The notes under the pieces: model-generated
The model's database searches: none
What the model was told of the DNA's origin: nothing
The model's input: only the letters and a program-made list of their open reading frames with translations
Position numbers and translations under genes: made by a program
Part shown: positions 24,301 to 34,068 of the stretch, one piece after another
How positions within the stretch are numbered: the stretch's first letter is position 1
Layout of the letters: each line of letters opens with the position of its first letter
Assembly (NCBI GenBank): GCA_035771165.1
Contig: JAWNZC010000287.1
Location: forward strand, 330,001 to 394,000
DNA from: Paragorgia papillata
Lineage: Eukaryota > Cnidaria > Anthozoa > Scleralcyonacea > Coralliidae
Reading direction: 5' to 3'
DNA length: 64,000 bases

Positions 24301-27300
24301 GAAGAGAAGAGAAGAGAAGAGAAGAGAAGAGAAGAGAAGAGAAGAGAAGAGAAGAGAAGAGAAGAGAAGAGAAGAGAAGAGAAGAGAAGAGAAGAGAAGA
24401 GAAGAGAAGAGAAGAGAAGAGAAGAGAAGAGAAGAGAAGAGAAGAGAAGAGAAGAGAAGAGAAGAGAAGAGAAGAGAAGGAGTAGAGAGGGAGAAGAAAG
24501 GGAGAACGAGAAGAGGAGAATAGAAAAACTAACAAAAGATTTACCTTGAATTTATCATAGGATATTTTCTTAGGTCCGCTCCATTTGATACTGCGTCCTT
24601 GAGAAGGAGCACTGTCGAAACACGCTCTATCATTGTTCGTACTTCCGACGGTTTCCGACAATTGCTCCGGCAATTCGTTGCTGGAATCGTCATCCTCTGG
24701 TAAATACGGTGTGCTTGTTTCGAGGTAGTAATAATCTTCGTTATATAGCAAGTCTAAAATACTTTCAAGCGAGTCTTCGCGTCGCCGTCGTTTTTTCTTT
24801 CTCCAAATGTAAAAACAATGTTTGAATGTGAAAAAACCGCAGAACGACAGAAAGAGTAGCATAATTCCAAACATGGCAAGTTCAAAAACGGCGTAGGCTA
24901 AAAATAAAAAAAAAAGTACGAGTTTCATAAGCGAATTCCGAGTTTGAAAAATTTAACGCTTTACAATAGCTTCCCAACTATAAGATGAACTAAATTTTAC
25001 AAGTATAAGCTACTAAAAATATAAAAAATACAATAAAATAACAATCATAATAGATAGGAAGGCAATGATAAAAAAAGTTTAAGTAAATAAAATAGTTTGA
25101 TAGGATTTAGCGCTAGGATTTAGCGTTAAAACTAGTTACATAGTTCTGAGAAAAGCTACTCAAGGTCTTTCTTAAGGCTTGCAGGGTCATTTCGGTGAAG
25201 CGCTCCCAATTCGCTGGAATTTATGCCACAAAAATAATAGATATCGTTAGAAAGCTATTAATTTTTATACAATACCCTAGTTGCTATGCGTGTTTTCATT
25301 GGTTGTTGGTCTATTAGAGGACAGACACATGGTCACGTCAGATCACGTCAGCTGACTTGCCTTTTTCCTTCTTCATGCCCCAAAATCCGGCACGAGTTTC
25401 GACAAAGACCTTTTAAATTTTTATTGTATAAAACAAATAGATTCCATTTTTTTGTTGTCTGTTCAGTTATAGATGCACAGAGGACGTCACAACGTGGTAA
25501 GAACATCAGTGACCCACTCGACTGCGTCTCGTGGGCCACTTTTTTGTTCTTACCACGTTGTGACGTCATCTGTGCATCTATAACTGAACAGACAACGGCA
25601 AAATGGAATCTATTTGTTAAGTAGAATACAATGTTGCATGTATTTGATTTTGCGATAAACACAAACCAATAATAGTTGTGAATTTTTTAATTAAAACCAG
25701 AGGGCTTCACTCGGGGGTGACACGAGTAAGGGGGCGATTACATGGACCGGGCTGGCCCGGTTAACCGGGATGAGTTTACGAAACGATTACATGGAGCGGG
25801 CTAGCCCGGTAAGCCGGGATGATTTCAGGCCGAAATTCGCAATAATCAAGTAAATAAGGGCAAAGTTACGTTAGTTTTACTTCAGTTTTTATACACTAAT
25901 TAGTCTATTATTTATTTTGTAAGCCCATCGTTAATAAAAAGATTGTTAAAGTCTTAGCTAACCCACGAAAGCGTCTTCACGAAGACTAATTAATTCATTA
26001 AATCTTCACTTTGATCACGAAACACACAAACAACGTTGATGTTCTATTTCAGTTCCGTTCAGCACTATTTATTCACACAGTCAAGCAAACGAACGCGTAT
26101 CGAAGCGAGTTCAACAGTTTTTCAGCCCGGTTTGCCGGGATGAAAACGATTACATGGACATTTTCATCCCGGTTAACCGGGCTAGCCCGGTTGCGACAAC
26201 TGGGATCCCGGCAAGCCCGCTTGCCATGTAATCGAAATGTTAAAAATATGCGATTTATATATAAAGCGGGCTACCCCGGTTAACCGAGCTAGCCCGGGGC
26301 CATGTAATCGCCCCCTAAAAAGCGTTTTATTTCGTTCAAAATCTTTTTTTGAAGTTTAATTCCGAGATAAATTTCCAGGCAAAACGGTGTCAGCGTGTTT
26401 TTTTTTGATATGTCGAGTTTTGCTGATTTTATTGACGACCAAAGTTGAAAATGCTGTTTTTCGACCAACATTCGGATAAAATAAATCATAAAATCGAAAC
26501 CAGGCAATAAATTAAAAAAACAACAAAACACGCTGACACCGTTTTGCAGGAAATTATTCCCGGAATCGAACTTCGAAAAATTTTTTTTGAACAAAATGAA
26601 ATGCTTTGTTCTTAAGTCGCTCCCAAGTGAAGCCCTCTGGTTTTACTTGAAAAATTTGCAACTATTATTGGCTTGTGTTTATCGCAAAACCAAAGACACC
26701 ATTGTATTCTACAAATTAATAGCTTTCTAACGATATCTATTTTATTTTTTTGGCATAAATTCTGACGAATTGAGAGCGCTTTACCGAAATGACCCTGCTA
26801 ACCTTAAAGGGCAATTAAGTTTGTAAGTTTGTCTAATTTGAAAGAACTCATAAAATTGTAATAGAAGATCCTTTACAACTTTTTCGTATCTTTCTGCGTT
26901 TTCAAGATATTTCAATTTGTTTAATATGTAAATGAGATGGTCTCTGACGTCAGGAGTGGGGTAAAATATTTTCATACAGAGCAAAATCACTTACATATCT
27001 AACATGAAATGTTCAGCGTCGCAAGGGGTTTTTATGTGCACAGTTTCAAATGATTTCGCTGAACAAACTTAGAGATACAACTGGTTTTGCTACATACTCA
27101 AAATGTGTTTTTTTGTGAAAACTAAACGAACCGGCATCTGTTGTTTGCTTTACGGCTTTCCCGACTCCCCCGGCACAGAGTACTTAATATTCCTACCCCC
27201 GGATAATCTGACCGTGCTGACGTCAAGCTTGCTTATGCCAGTCAACTTTGGGATTGGGAACAAGTTCTAAGGCCGCAATGCGTCATATGTTCCACTACGT

Positions 27301-28440
27301 AAGATGGCGGCGACTGCCACGAAATGTTTGACTGCTGGCCATAGGGAATGCCCTATCCAGTTCATTTCGTTTTAAAAAATCCAAAAATCCAAAAAAAGAC
27401 TTAAAAAATCAAAAAATTCAGAAAAATAGTTAAAAAACCCTAAATCCCTAAAAATTATTGAAAATCTGTCACAATCTTTGAAAATCAAAAATCTGGAAAA
27501 AACCCATGATTATTTCCAAAAAAAGAAAAATCCGAAAAAGACCGCAAAAAACTCCTAAAAATCCTTGGAAAACCCATAATTATTTTTAAAAAAAATTCCG
27601 AAAAAAAAATCCAAGGATTTTAGAAAGTCCGAATATCATGTAATTCTCGGTTAAATTCTTATAAGTAAGTTTATTAACAGTCAGTGTTATAATTTATGTA
27701 GAACATCTGCTGCGATGTATATATCTATACGTAAACACTAAAGTCATTATTAGTAAATATGTGAGCCACATAAAACAATTACGCATCCCAGATGTCTAGA
27801 AAAACAAATTTAAAATCAATCATAAAAAAAAAGAAAGATACACTCACTTTCTGTATTCGTAAACCAAGATGCCTAATCTGATCTTCTAAAAAAAGATTCC
27901 GATTTTCCCGCCAAAAAACGTCGAAATCTTTGAGCCAAACTCGATGAAAAGCGTTTCTCAATGTTGCCGAAGCGTTCATTATTTATTTATTACAGTTGTT
28001 TTGTTAAATGAATGGTTTAAGGAAAGAAACGAATAAATTACGGATACGAGACGAGGAAATAGACAAATTAAATAAACCGTATTGTGTTGAATAGCTGTCG
28101 CAGACAAACTGGCGTTTTGGGTTAAAAAAATATCCCGACAAAAACTGACAATTCTAATATCTATAAAACTTTCTAAAAAATTAAAATTGTCTAAAATTGT
28201 CTTTAAAACATCGAGATAACGTTAAGAGATTAGAAAACCGGGGAAAATTAACTTAAATTCGTTGGAAAAAAGAACATTTTCTCGCCTTGATAAAAGAGAC
28301 GATTAAAACGTTCGACAACTTCGATGGAAAATCGAAATTCAGTTGACAAATTCAATTTCATGTGCCTCATTACTTTAATGAATATCAACAAAAAAATAGT
28401 CGAGTTTTTAATTTTACTCACCTGACAATGTAACTTTCAT
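18358..28440 (-). CDS. Unrecognised one-pass membrane protein with a long basic Ser-rich tail
   Basis: I do not recognise the family. Best model: exon 1 28440-28422 (MKVTLS, donor gtgagt), exon 2 24897-24545, exon 3 24110-23252, exon 4 18833 to a stop at 18358, with matching phases (1,0,1), 568 residues. Exon 4 could instead end at a good donor (cag/gtgagg at 18382) and continue. Residues about 8-32 form one hydrophobic helix (AMFGIMLLFLSFCGFFTF), followed at once by a stop-transfer cluster WRKKKRRRRED and acidic/Tyr segments (YNEDYYYLETS). The remainder is Ser/Lys/Arg-rich with many possible phosphosites (SPRHQGKRKVKF, SSPEKRDRK). A C-terminal KVKRTVEKVFKLVEKKKKKK stretch is predicted helical and basic. 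An ATG 5' of the exon 2 acceptor (24928) offers an alternative start. Introns are almost entirely repeat. The exon 3/4 join across 4.4 kb rests on phase and splice signals only. Confidence 0.6.
18897..19780. repeat. Long foldback with 'taggtgctactc' ends
   Basis: Ends are taggtgctactc and gagtagcaccta. Inner arms include gaattcggaaccgttctcga on the left and tcgagaccggtctcgaattc on the right, and tttacacgcggtacc versus ggtaccgtgtaaac. The centre (19060-19500) is built from aacaacttgttcac-like words in both orientations. It starts about 65 bp from the exon 4 acceptor of the membrane-protein gene. Confidence 0.8.
19900..20215. repeat. 'aaaacacgag' dispersed element, copy 1, with 31-bp triplication
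   Basis: It runs from tatttaaaacacgagcagga to ttttcctcatgaattatt. Within it, atgttcattagtattctt plus tatataaaattgt is repeated about three times (20046-20137). Copies lie at 33040-33390 (inverse) and 50800-51570 (interrupted by another element). Confidence 0.7.
20872..21148. repeat. Foldback with 'cgggttcggtNtacgggta' arms
   Basis: Left agagaccggcttaagatacc and ccgggttcggtgtacgggta are answered by tacccgtaaaccgaacccgg and gttctct on the right. tttgtttactcgtaata pairs with tattacgagtaaacaaa further in. Confidence 0.75.
21255..21464. mobile_element. hAT-like MITE with perfect 8-bp target duplication
   Basis: A 210-bp element with terminal inverted repeats catagagat.. / ..atctctatg and subterminal ataaatactagaggg / ccctctagtattta. 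It is flanked on both sides by the same 8 bases, attggaac (21247-21254 and 21465-21472). An 8-bp target duplication and short TIRs are typical of hAT-superfamily non-autonomous elements. No ORF of transposase type is present. Confidence 0.88.
21911..22557. repeat. Foldback with 'actgatctctatataaactgg' ends, copy 1
   Basis: The left end cactgatctctatataaact matches inversely the right end at about 22530-22557 (ccagttttattgagatcagt). Both ends go on with a catctta(c/g)gtagt motif. A partial copy in the opposite orientation, matching roughly 21940-22135, lies at 27125-27365. From 22560 to 23230 I see only spacer. Confidence 0.7.
24121..24535. repeat. (GAGAA)n tract forming a whole intron
   Basis: The intron between exons 2 and 3 of the membrane-protein gene (24111-24544) consists almost entirely of GAGAA pentamers (sense strand TTCTC), with a GGGAAGGGGAGA-like variant part at 24180-24255. 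Long Glu/Lys/Arg or Ser/Leu/Phe ORFs are artefacts. Confidence 0.97.
25432..25618. repeat. Near-perfect palindrome, arms about 80 bp
   Basis: aacaaatagattccattttt on the left returns as aaatggaatctatttgtt on the right, through atagatgcacagaggacgtc and gacgtcatctgtgcatctat, around a centre at about 25507-25545 (cagtgacccactcgactgcg). It lies in the left arm of the larger complex and has no counterpart in the right arm, so it inserted later. Confidence 0.85.
25729..26316. repeat. 'Agggggcgattacatgg' foldback
   Basis: Ends are agggggcgattacatgg and ccatgtaatcgccccct. The arms repeat cgggctagcccggttaaccg in several near-palindromic copies. Complementary copies of gattacatgg also flank the centre (25785, 26145, 26225). 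GC-rich arms contrast with the AT-rich middle. Confidence 0.88.
26341..26590. repeat. Foldback 'aacggtgtcagcgtgtttt'
   Basis: Left ggcaaaacggtgtcagcgtg pairs with right cacgctgacaccgttttgc. Flanking gaagtttaattccgaga and gaatcgaacttcg extend the arms. It sits between the right end of the previous element and the right arm of the enclosing shell. Confidence 0.78.
26813..26990. repeat. 'aattaagtttgtctaatttgaaag' family, single-ended copy
   Basis: This piece, through tgtttaatatgtaaatgaga and tggtctctgacgtcagga, is closely matched at 42275-42425. Its opening words form both ends of the foldback at 49329-49837. The two single-ended copies look like truncated or diverged members. Confidence 0.65.
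27125..27365. repeat. Partial inverse copy of the 21911 element
   Basis: actaaacgaaccggcatctg, ggcacagagtacttaatatt and ggccatagggaatg are inverse matches of 22135-21940. The copy has an extra segment near 27210-27245. Sequence 27370-27780 is A-rich with many short ccaaaaa words and no gene. Confidence 0.7.
27848..27885 (-). CDS. Candidate 38-nt internal exon
   Basis: A strong acceptor (ctttttttag) and a strong donor (gtgagtg) bracket 38 nt reading DQIRHLGLRIQK. Its entry phase fits the exon at 29246-29341 (joint residue Gln). Its exit phase 0 would fit exon 3 of the membrane-protein gene (24110), giving a hypothetical isoform without the membrane helix. No homology is recognised. A longer overlapping ORF (from 27979) starts MNASATLRN and has no acceptor, so the true extent is open. 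Confidence 0.3.
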
Positions 28441-29245
28441 ATCGATGACGTTTTCAGCGTCTTGAAATGTGTTGGACTCAATTTCAGCGATTTAAATTAC
28501 ACAAGTTGAACTTAAACAACTGACGAAACAAAACAGCCAACAACCAGAGCTTCGGTTTCTTTCTCCTCAAAAAATCGATTTAACCGCTGTTATATGTATA
28601 GGCGTACGACTGTTTCATCGCCCGCTATCAGTTGATTTTTTTTTTCTTCTTCTTTATCACAAATTCAAATTTTGCTTCTATGACAATCCCACAATTGAAA
28701 TTCCATTTTGACAAAATTTGCCATTAGATTTCTTTTTCTGTTGTTGTCGATTTTCCGTACATGACTTAAGGTTATTATGTAGATGAGGGTTATGGCGTAA
28801 CCGAGTCACAAGTGTGACTTCAAAATTTCACGCCAAGGGCTAATTTGCACAATAATCGTTTAGATTTAAGATCAATTTCGTTTACTTTTCGTGCATGAAG
28901 ATATTGGAATAATGCGAGCAGCATTACACATGGTGACCACAATAAAACCATTTCACATTAAACTTTCATCGCTTCGCTGCTGGAAAGATCAAGCCGAAGG
29001 GATTAATCGAATCTCCAAGACTAATCGAGCAAGGCACGGATATATATATATATGCAACACTTATAGTTTACCAGAGTGAAGAGAGTTAGAAATTAACAAG
29101 AACAATAAAAACAATAAAACGTTATTATACAAAAGATGTATAAATATACGACTTTAAAACCATAATTTTAACCTTTAATATCCACTGGCAAAAAAATGCC
29201 GAAGTTTGTTGACAAAAAGTCAGACAAACGCGGCGAGCTACTTAC

Positions 29246-29341
29246 GACCAATAATGAATACTCGACGATACGATTCTAAATACTGAAGATCATCCTTATT
29301 TAAGCTGCCAAATGCCAGTGCCCAGATACGGAAAATATCAT
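29246..29341 (-). CDS. Candidate exon, DIFRIWALAFGSLNKDDL...
   Basis: A 96-nt open stretch reading DIFRIWALAFGSLNKDDLQY plus LESYRRVFIIG is bounded by a tttag acceptor and a gtaagt donor. Composition looks protein-like and no repeat is involved. It could be a 5' exon of the membrane-protein gene (phase 1 exit is compatible with exon 2 at 24897) or of a separate small gene between it and RPL29. Not recognised. Confidence 0.4.
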
Positions 29342-30024
29342 CTAAAGGAAAGAGAATTGAAGTATATTATTTCACGGACTAGAAGACTCGGTGGCAAGTC
29401 TTAAAGGTGTGGCTTTGTACATACCGTTCCTCCTCCTTGTAACGACAGCTGGAGTAAATCCAACCACGGATTATGCATTCCCGATATAAGATGTTTGCTT
29501 TCGGTTTTCGTGTTTTCCATCGAGTGTTTTAGATTAATTGTGAATGCAAGTCTCTTTGGCGACCGCTGGCGAATTGTCCACGTGGTTCTCTGATAACGGC
29601 CGAGACCGCCAAACCTCGTGCCCAGGGCCATCTGCATCTGCCTCTTCCGTAGACCTTCGTTGCATATCATGGGAAGGTCACAGTTTAGCTACGAGTTAAG
29701 GCCTGTACGTTTACACACAAGCAATGAAAACGGTCATGTAAACGTATGTTTTAACGGTCTTGAAAGTGGATATTTTCGAAAACTCGTGTACGTGCTTGTT
29801 TAAATAAATAGACGAATAAATTGATAGATAGAGAATAGACGGATAAAAGAATAGATTATTATGCTTTAAGGAGGATAAGTTTTTCAGCAGAGCTGGTGGG
29901 GTCCTCCATTTACAACTAAGATCTATAGGTGTTGATTTTACGGAGGGAGGAAAACCGGAGAACCCGGCGAAAAACCCTCGAAGCACAGGAGAGACCAACT
30001 AAACTCTACTCACACGAGTCCCCA

Positions 30025-30120
30025 CCCCGAGAACGGGGCTATTCCCAGACCGTCACCCATCCAAGTACTAACCCCGTCTAACCGGGCTTAACTATTGGTG
30101 AGAGGCAGCGCCCTAATAGC
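30025..30120 (-). repeat. 5S rRNA-derived sequence
   Basis: On the minus strand the stretch reads ggttagtacttggatggg followed by tgacggtctgggaatag, the well-known internal promoter/3' half of 5S rRNA, preceded by gcgctgcctctcacc in place of the normal 5' half. It is therefore a 5S-derived SINE-like head or pseudogene and not an intact 5S gene. 29345-30020 otherwise holds spacer and a fragment of the 'cctcgtgcccagg' repeat near 29610. Confidence 0.72.
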
Positions 30121-30129
30121 ACACGCCAT

Positions 30130-30480
30130 CCGTGCTCCCCGAATAAACAAATAGAATAGATGAATAAAAGAATGAATGAATAGATGAATCGATAAACAGA
30201 CAAATATATGAATAGACAAATAGAATAAAAGAATGGAAGAATAAAATAATGGAATGAATAGATGGATAGATGCATAGACGAATAGATGAATAAATAAATA
30301 GAATAGATGAAGTGAATAAATGAATAGTTGAATATAGATGCCTAGACGAACAGACAAATAGATGAACAGATAAATAATATATATGAACAGAATGCATAAA
30401 CAGATGAATACATGAATGGATGAAATGATGAATAAATGAACAAATTTATCCAAATAGGCATCACACAAAATGCTTAAAGA
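30130..30480. repeat. Degenerate gaatagatgaata repeat
   Basis: Irregular 4- and 8-12-bp repeats (aatagatgaat, aatagacaaat) run up to the 3' UTR of RPL29. Open minus frames of Ile/Phe/Leu/Tyr/Ser are artefacts. Confidence 0.85.
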
Positions 30481-30523
30481 ATAAAACACAAAAAGATCAA
30501 CACAGTGTTGTTGTTTTTTCACT

Positions 30524-30529
30524 TTTATT
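30524..30529 (-). terminator. Poly(A) signal of RPL29
   Basis: AATAAA on the minus strand, 34 nt downstream of the RPL29 stop codon. Confidence 0.75.
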
Positions 30530-30562
30530 TGATATCTAGATTAAACAGGTTGTTCCTCCATT

Positions 30563-33492
30563 TTAAGATTTGTTTGCAACTTGTTTCTTGTTATGCTTCT
30601 TAGCAAACCTTAGGTTTCTCAGAAACTTTGGATCAACCTTGAAAAAAATTGGAGCTTTCAAAAATTTATACAAAGAAAAACTTATACACAAGTTTGTTTT
30701 ACAGGTGGTTTCAGATTACTTTTGATGGAAATGTTCAGAAGTTCGTTTGGAGGTTCACAATTTCGTATTGAACTAGGCATTTGATTGGCTACTAGTAGCA
30801 ACTAGTAGCCAATCAAATCATGGGTGGAAAAAATATTTTAGTTTCTGGGACCACAAAGGAACACAAGAAAATTTTCTGCCAGTGTAACAAAGCACACACT
30901 GCTTCCTGTAAAACTCATTTATACTACCAGCTTACAACATCTCTCAAAGCATCCTACCATGGTGACTATAATTGTATATCCAACTCATTATCTCACAACC
31001 ACGTTTAACGATCACTGTCATGACTACCTTAGAACCACCCAGATGTTACATCACACATTTCCACACAAGTAATCACCACCATGTAACTGTGTGTAGTACT
31101 AACAAGCTGTCAAACGGAATACTAGATTTTAACAGAAAAATTAATTTCAGTATTCACTGAGAATTTTGATACTAATATTGAAACTGTACAATTGTATTAT
31201 TACTTATTCTTCGATTGCCTTTCCCTCTTTTATCTTTTTCGTTTTTAAGTTTCCCTTATTTTATCCATTTATTTTTTCCCCCTCTTTTTTCTTTACTATC
31301 TTCCTTTTGTTTTCTGCTGATCAAAAAGATTTCTGGGACCAATGGTCCTGTGGTCCGCTATTTTTTCCACCCACGAAATTGTGAACCTCCAAACGAACTT
31401 CTGAACATTCCCATCAAAAGTGTGAGGTTAAGTAAACTTCTGGTAATGTGACAAAAATAAACTGATTGAGGTATTGGAATATAAATTTCACCTGTAATAA
31501 AGAAATAATATGAACTCATGTCTTTTAAAATGCTCAACGCTTACCCCTTTCATAGAAGGATATCTCTCAGTTTTGGGCTTTCGGATTCCTTTCTTGTGCC
31601 ATTTCTTCGCTAAAGAATGGACAATAGTTGGTTTTTGATGCATAAATATTATCAAAATTACTATGTCGTTTTTGAAAGAAAAGTTGTTCAAAAAGTGGCC
31701 AAATGTTCATTTTATACAACATCAAGCTTAGAAATGCAGCATGTCATGTGAACAAAAAAGTTGAACAAATTACAGTCATTTGCAATTCACTTTTCACCCA
31801 AATCAACAGAAGTTCATCCTGAAGTTTGCAAGTTCATTGGGAAGTTCAAAGTTCATTTTGAATTACGCATTTGATTGGCTGCTAGGAACCAAGCAACCAA
31901 TCAAATGAGTAGTTCAGAACAAATTATGAACTTCCCAATGAACTCGTGAACTTCAGAACGAACTTCTGAAGATTTGGGTGAAAACTGAAAAGTGAGTTGC
32001 AAATTACTGTAAGTTGAACAAGATGTTAGTTTTTATGAATGTGATAAGTACAATGTGTTAAAAAAATCTTGTTCAACATGATTTGTTTATTTTGTTGAAT
32101 TCACTCCCATGTTATGCTGCATTTCCAAGCTTTCAGACATCATATAAACATGAGCATTTGGCCACCTTCCAAACACTGAAAATTTTATTATAACTAATCT
32201 AATTTTGCGAACTGACCTATCACAGCGCACATATGAATCAATATATTTCATAAATTTATACATTTTATATAATATATAGATCCATATATATATATATATA
32301 TTTAAGAAATAGAAAATGGCCACCCATTTCGCCCACGAAAATGTAAAACTCTTACTTTCCAATGTTCCTATATTACAAGAATGTGCAGGACTTGGAACAC
32401 TTTACCATCCCAGTTACGTGTAAAAGGGACCGCTTTCTCCAGTTTTAAAAGCAACCTCCTGTCCTACTACATAGCAGCAGTACTTCAAATTTACAACCCT
32501 GAAGACCCCAGATCATGGAAATCGATTTGCACAAAATGCAACTCAACCCGAGGTCTCAACGAAGCGATCCGTTGCTGCATCTGATGTCTGAAACTTATAT
32601 TGTTATTATTATTATTATAATTATTATAATAATTATTATTATTATTTACTTATTTACTTTATTTACTTGGGACCGCAGTAATTGGCATTAAGCTGTTGTG
32701 GGCACCCTGCCACGTAATTGTAAATTTGTTATTGTGATTTAATTGTAAATTTACTAATTTATTATTTTATTATTATTAACTTTACTGAAATCTAATTACT
32801 TAAAGCACACTCACTCACACAATACACCTATGTACTTATTATCTATAGTATACCAATGTGGCAAAACGTAATAAATAAATAAATAAATAAATATAGCCTG
32901 ATGCAAACATGAGTTTGGGAGACTTTGAAAGTTTATGTGAAGTCAAGCCACAGACAAGCGCAGGGCATCCATTTTCTATTTCTTTTATGAAATAAGGCTA
33001 AGAAATGTGCTGTGACATCACAGCCATGTTTGCATAGCCTGATATAAACATGGTAATTGACCAATCACAGCGTGTATAAGATGCAACCTATTTTATAAAT
33101 ATATTTCTAAAATTCATTAATAATTCATGAGGAAAACACAAAGAAAAATCATAAGTGTATCAGATCTATATATGTGATATAGACTCGCTCTAAGTTTCTC
33201 GCTGGTTTTTAACGGCTGAGATAAGCTTAATTTTCAAAATTACTACGCCAATGAACATATGAAGTGATTAATTTTAGAAGCCATTTAAAAACCTTGCAGT
33301 ACGGACTTTATCTGCACTAAAACACTCGGCTATCGCCTCGTGTTTTATATCCGATAAAGCCCTCCTGCGTGGTTTTTAAATATTACATATACAACTTAGG
33401 AGTCTAACGTTTCAAGCGAAGGCCCTTTCGCCTGAAACGTTAGGCTCCTATGTTCCCTGTTTCAGCAGTATATCTAATCTTACTATATTTTG

Positions 33493-33527
<35 letters not shown>

Positions 33528-34033
33528 AAAATACTATAAGCATAGTCAGGCATAGTTTGAGGTTTTTTGGAGAAAGAGTTGACACTGACTGGAGACAAAA
33601 ACTTTAAGGTGTTAAAAAGTTTCTATTGGTACGTTTCGGTTTTAAATTAAGATTACCGAAACGTACCAATAGAAACTTTTTAACACCTCAAAGTTTTTGT
33701 CTCCAGTCAGTGTCAACTCTTTCTCCAAAAAACCTCATATATATATATATATATAGTTCAATCTACAGACACGGTGTTTCGCTGTACTACAGCTCATCAG
33801 TGTAGCTTGGAACAATCTGAATGGATTTCATCAATTACTTATACACATGTGATCGTCAGTGACAACCGCATGTGGGACAGCATCGGTGAACATTCAGATA
33901 GTGTGAAGTGTGCATGGGCCCGGAGTGCTCAAACTTACACAAGGGTAGTGAGCGTTGCATTATCGCTAATAGGTACCCACGGCAACTTCACAGAGTGCTC
34001 AACAACACTGAAGTGAAGGAGTGTACTTAGTTC

Positions 34034-34068
<35 letters not shown>

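Larger units (their letters stand above)
25172..26807. repeat. Large nested foldback complex (outermost shell)
   Basis: Left ttaaggcttgcagggtcatt and tcggtgaagcgctc pair with right gagcgctttaccgaaatgac and cctgctaaccttaa. tagatatcgttagaaagc and gctttctaacgatatcta follow inward, then ttgcgataaacacaa / ttgtgtttatcgcaa-like words. Inside lie at least four further foldbacks, listed separately, including a shell at 25693-26644 (aaaaccagagggcttcact / agtgaagccctctggtttt). Confidence 0.8.

Noticed and set aside
24143..24523. Glu/Lys/Arg-rich ORFs (charged coiled-coil-like)
   Set aside because: GAGAA repeat intron of the membrane-protein gene.
25286..25662. Two overlapping ORFs on opposite strands with almost identical protein (IDAQRTSQRGKN)
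   Set aside because: The protein identity is the signature of the palindrome at 25432-25618, not of paralogous genes.
27779..27979. 66-codon ORF MNASATLRNAFHRV as a first exon of the membrane-protein gene
   Set aside because: The strong donor leaves phase 0, which does not fit exon 2 (needs phase 1). The exon at 28440-28422 fits exactly. A shorter internal exon at 27848-27885 is kept only as a candidate.
30078..30522. Ile/Phe/Tyr-rich ORFs suggesting membrane proteins
   Set aside because: Degenerate gaatagatgaata repeat; low complexity in several frames.
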